This document shows positions 61,875 through 64,000 of a stretch of 64,000 nt of DNA, piece after piece. Below the pieces are notes generated by a model that saw only the letters and a list, made by a program, of their open reading frames with translations, was not told the origin of the DNA and made no database searches. The DNA is from Oscillospiraceae bacterium (GTDB lineage Bacteria > Bacillota > Clostridia > Oscillospirales > SIG627), in contig SVQW01000001.1 in the NCBI GenBank assembly GCA_015065085.1, positions 517,166-581,165 on the forward strand, in the 5' to 3' direction. Made by a program: the position numbers and the translations under genes. Within the stretch, counting starts at the first letter, position 1; each line of letters opens with the position of its first letter.

Positions 61875-62519
61875 CTACACCCTGCCAATTTCGTCAAAGG
61901 TGTTTATGTAAATATTACTTATTTTTCTGATTTGCTCAATACTTCTTTCGGAAAAAGAATCATAAACGCCCACAGTATACATTCCTGCCTGTGAAGCAGT
62001 CGCAAGAGCAACGTAATTATCATCAAAAAATACAGTATCATCAATATTGCAGCCTATACGTTTGATTGCCAGGCGATAAATGTCCGGATTGGATTTTGGC
62101 ATACCGAAATCATCCGTACTCCAGATATTATCGAATATATCAAACATTCCCAAGCGTTTAAGGCAAGCATCGACAGATCTGTGAGGACTTGCAGTAAGTA
62201 TGTTCAGACTGCATCCCTGCGCTTTCATTTTGCGCAGATATTCTTCAACTCCCTGCTTGAAACCGATAACATCACGGTAATCCGGAAAGACAATCTTTGC
62301 CATGATTTCGAGTATCTCTTCGACACTCATGGTAACGCCCAGCTCTTTTCTGAAGTATTCAGCCGTTCCTACATTTCCTAGCGGAGTGATTATATTAATT
62401 ACATTGTCGGGATACTCTACCCCGTTCATACGCAGTATGTCAAGCATGCGCTCAGCCCAATGCGGCATCGAATCCACGAGAGTTCCGTCAAAATCAAAAA
62501 TATATACCGAATGTTCCAT
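61875..62519 (-). CDS. HAD-family hydrolase (beta-phosphoglucomutase-like)
   Basis: A 214-residue HAD hydrolase. Motif I is YIFDFDGTLVDSM, motif II LTASPH, motif III MPKSNPDIYRLA and motif IV VFFDDNYVALATA. The helical cap lies at about residues 20-85. The ATG at 62519 follows GGAGGGTG with 6-7 bases; an in-frame GTG at 62528 falls inside that site. The substrate is unknown. Confidence 0.87.
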   Translation of the reverse strand: MEHSVYIFDFDGTLVDSMPHWAERMLDILRMNGVEYPDNVINIITPLGNVGTAEYFRKELGVTMSVEEILEIMAKIVFPDYRDVIGFKQGVEEYLRKMKAQGCSLNILTASPHRSVDACLKRLGMFDIFDNIWSTDDFGMPKSNPDIYRLAIKRIGCNIDDTVFFDDNYVALATASQAGMYTVGVYDSFSERSIEQIRKISNIYINTFDEIGRV

Positions 62520-62585
62520 AAAAATCACCCTCCAATTACAATTTACTCATGTCCATGCATTATACCGATATGAAATATTTTCGGT

Positions 62586-62850
62586 TCATATCGACAATGC
62601 CTCAAGCTTTTTCACAAAATAGGCTGCAAATTCACGATATATTTCAGGGCGCAAATGCAAACCGTCGGGACAGAAAATATCACGGAAGCCCTCATAACTG
62701 CCAACAAAAGCTATCGACAGTCGCACCGCCGAACCCGTGATTGACAACGGTATACTTTCCATTTGAAGCCTCGAACACCTCATCTGCGGCATTTTTCCAA
62801 TAATACCAGTCTTAAAATATCGTAAAGCGGATGAAACGGAATATTTTCGC
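62586..62850 (-). pseudogene. SGNH/GDSL-type hydrolase remnant with internal deletion
   Basis: On the minus strand one frame reads WKNAADEVFEASNGKYTVVNHG then FGGATVDSF, typical of a clostridial SGNH hydrolase N-terminal block. The frame then changes and continues as FRDIFCPDGLHLRPEIYREFAAYF, the C-terminal D-G-L-H catalytic block. The middle of the enzyme, roughly 100 residues, is missing and the two parts are out of frame. The upstream end is also shifted. No intact start remains. It is therefore a decayed gene next to an integration junction. Confidence 0.65.
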
Positions 62851-62874
62851 TGAATACATCCGCAATAATAACAA

Positions 62875-62903
62875 AAAACTGACAGACACAGTCCGTCAGT
62901 TTT
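62875..62903 (-). terminator. Intrinsic terminator downstream of the tRNA-Leu remnant
   Basis: Stem aaaactgac/gtcagtttt, extended inward by GAC/GTC after one mismatch, with T6 on the minus strand. It lies 4 bases after the tRNA. Confidence 0.82.
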
Positions 62904-62906
62904 AAA

Positions 62907-62982
62907 TGCGGGTAGCAGGACTTGAACCTGTATGAGCGCGAGCTCACTAGAACCTGAATCTTACGTGCCAACCGCACACCGC
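62907..62982 (-). tRNA. tRNA-Leu (CAG), 3' half intact and 5' half degenerate
   Basis: On the minus strand the anticodon loop TTCAGGT (anticodon CAG), a long variable arm (GTGAGC-TCGC-GCTCA), T arm CAGG-TTCAAGT-CCTG and the acceptor 3' strand TACCCGC plus A are all as expected for tRNA-Leu. The 5' partner GCGGGTA is absent. The sequence GCGGTGTGCGGTTGGCACG sits there instead and can be aligned to a tRNA-Leu 5' half only with several small gaps. Most likely this is the 3' remnant left at an integration site. A functional cloverleaf is not possible as drawn. Confidence 0.6.
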
Positions 62983-63067
62983 TTTTCTGCTGAGAATGCC
63001 AGTCTTTTCGGGATATTTCGGCGGTTCGGAAACTCGTCAAAAATGGTGTAAAAACCTGAATTTTACG
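62948..63067. repeat. Imperfect direct repeat of the tRNA-Leu anticodon region (candidate att core)
   Basis: TAGAACCTGAATCTTACG (62948-62965) and AAAAACCTGAATTTTACG (63050-63067) agree at 15 of 18 positions. The first lies within tRNA-Leu and the second 100 bases away in non-coding sequence, where it forms a perfect anticodon-like hairpin of its own. The shared core AACCTGAAT is the anticodon loop. This fits a tyrosine-recombinase attachment core. Confidence 0.5.
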
Positions 63068-63121
63068 AGTGTTCTATCCTACCACTTATCCGAAAAATTT
63101 TGTACCTATAATGTAACCCTG

Positions 63122-63239
63122 CGTAAGACTATTACGCTTTTTCACTCGTAAGACTTCACGATTCCTGAGGAAAGTCTTATTCGCATTCCACCAAGAACGT
63201 TTTGCCTCATTTCATAGTAATTATATCTAAAGTCTTACG
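63122..63239. repeat. Cluster of CGTAAGACT short repeats, arm-site-like
   Basis: CGTAAGACT occurs twice directly (63122-63130 and 63147-63155) and once perfectly inverted as AGTCTTACG (63231-63239). An inverted near copy AGTCTTATT is at 63173-63181. Repeats of this size, order and distance from a core resemble integrase arm sites. The rest of 63112-63369 holds no gene that I can see. Confidence 0.5.
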
Positions 63240-63369
63240 AAAAGTAAAGTGGTTCCCCAAAAGTTTTTTTAAAAGTTTACGATTGCACTATAAAAACGCT
63301 GTAAGGAACAACAAAAGGTGAGTAAAAGTTTTTTATCGGGTATCAAATTTAATACTCAGCCCACAAATA

Positions 63370-63427
63370 AAGGCTACCATTTTTAACGGTTTTTAAGTCA
63401 GTTTAAGCCGTATTTAATGGTAGCCTT
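63370..63427 (-). terminator. Long hairpin ending the element's last gene
   Basis: A 12-bp inverted repeat (aaggctaccatt and complement) flanks 34 bases that can pair further (ACGG with CCGT). On the minus strand it follows the gene at 63492 and leads into TTTATTTG. Confidence 0.65.
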
Positions 63428-63491
63428 GTGTTTCTTAAACACTTTTAATGGTTAAAGGGGTTAATTTTAAAATTTAATTAGGGTATCCCTC

Positions 63492-64000
63492 TCATTCTTC
63501 GGATTCCTCTATATCAGCTATCAAGCTGTCTATAAGTTGAGAGGTCAACTCTCTTGTACTGTCTTTTAGTATTATAGGTTTTCTAATTCCAGTAATAGGT
63601 TTACGAATCATAACGTCAGTATGGAAAGTTATAACGTGGTTTCCGATACCGTTTTTCTTTATTTCATACCGATAACCCCTTTTTGCTAAATGGGCTTCGT
63701 GATTACTAAGTGCTAGTGATAGTTTGTTAGGAGCTTTAGGCATAGCTTTTTTATCATATTTCCCATCTTCTGCAAGTATGACAAAATCCCTAAGTGATTT
63801 ATAAAACATACTTACGGTACTACACCATTCTCCGTCATTTTCTTTTAGAAAATCTATCACTATTCTTACTATGTCAAAGTTTTCGTCAACTACTTCCATT
63901 TGTATATCTTTGTTTCTAGCTATACACTCATTAAAGCATTTTCCGTACCCTCCCATAGCCTCAGCTACAGCATATCCAAAACTATGAAAATCCGCTAATC
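63492..64000 (-). CDS. C-terminal part of a mobile-element replication ATPase/primase-helicase, cut by window edge
   Basis: The frame is open from the window end to 63492. It reads ...LADFHSFGYAVAEAMGGYGKCF, ARNKDIQ, then IVRIVIDFLKENDGEW and KAPNKLSLALSNHEAHLAKRGYRYEI. The pattern (ADF..WG.AIAEA.G, a N-E-x-x-E-like linker, then W-S/T-x-S and a PN-x-LS-x-x-L...L...GI/GY winged-helix end) is the C-terminus of DNA primase-helicases and replicative ATPases in phages and integrative elements. An ATG at 63956 is internal. The catalytic part lies beyond the window. A clear strand and composition break from the neighbouring genes supports an acquired element. Confidence 0.6.
   Translation of the reverse strand, partial: LADFHSFGYAVAEAMGGYGKCFNECIARNKDIQMEVVDENFDIVRIVIDFLKENDGEWCSTVSMFYKSLRDFVILAEDGKYDKKAMPKAPNKLSLALSNHEAHLAKRGYRYEIKKNGIGNHVITFHTDVMIRKPITGIRKPIILKDSTRELTSQLIDSLIADIEESEE

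Noticed and set aside
1..64000. CRISPR array, defence island or biosynthetic gene cluster
   Set aside because: I saw no regularly spaced repeats, no cas or restriction genes and no modular synthetase genes.

Overview
The window reads as a chromosomal segment of an endospore-forming member of the Bacillota, class Clostridia. The evidence is direct: spoIID next to a spoIIQ-like gene, and an uninterrupted sigK. Other clostridial-type signs are a type II pantothenate kinase, a DUF4830 protein, a COG2509 flavoprotein, an acyl-ACP thioesterase and a yybP-ykoY type riboswitch. An Oscillospirales-like gut organism is my guess from gene style only. Promoters are easy to see: many TTGACA-17-TATAAT boxes. 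Intrinsic terminators separate most units.

Layout. 1-5.4 kb (+): rarA (5' cut off), a thioredoxin-reductase-like flavoprotein, asnS, a class I aminotransferase and type II pantothenate kinase. 5.4-7.2 kb (-): spoIID-spoIIQ. 7.3-8.7 kb (+): citrate synthase. 8.8-11.4 kb (-): argG-argH behind a consensus promoter with ArgR-like boxes. 11.5-14 kb (-): glpP and a Na/phosphate cotransporter. 14-24 kb (-): rsmA, a D-Ala-D-Ala carboxypeptidase, a polyprenyl synthase, a COG2509 flavoprotein, an LTA-synthase-like sulfatase, a CrtO-like membrane protein and two tandem TrmA-family RNA methyltransferases. 24-27.6 kb (-): a leucine-rich-repeat surface protein, mscL, a YabE-like G5-3D protein and rplM-rpsI. 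27.8-28.6 kb (+): a TtcA-like gene.

28.6-40.8 kb (-) is the most distinctive block: one seven-gene transcription unit. It has a 1050-residue chimeric solute-binding protein, two complete MalF/MalG-type permease pairs, an NHL-YIP1 membrane fusion and a DUF5696 secreted protein. It has no ATPase gene. A beta-propeller glycosidase-like gene (41.4-42.3 kb) and a tRNA-Pro follow.

42.7-52.4 kb: a ComF-like phosphoribosyltransferase, an RsuA-like pseudouridine synthase, a 30-residue membrane peptide, DUF4830, an ABC-F ATPase, an S66 carboxypeptidase, sigK, ppx-ppk and a sulfotransferase. 52.4-56 kb (-): a P-type cation ATPase and an acyl-ACP thioesterase, with overlapping stop and start, downstream of an apparent Mn2+ (yybP-ykoY) riboswitch with its own terminator. 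56-60.5 kb (-): yajC, a YfbR-like nucleotidase, a TIM-barrel epimerase, a HAD phosphatase, an SDR oxidoreductase and a Gfo/Idh oxidoreductase. 60.6-62.5 kb: an AraC regulator, an HPr-like protein without the active-site histidine, and a HAD hydrolase.

62.6-64 kb is a junction: an SGNH-hydrolase pseudogene, a tRNA-Leu with only its 3' half intact, repeated core and arm-like sites, then the C-terminal end of a replication ATPase typical of phages and integrative elements. I read this as the edge of an integrated element that continues past the window.
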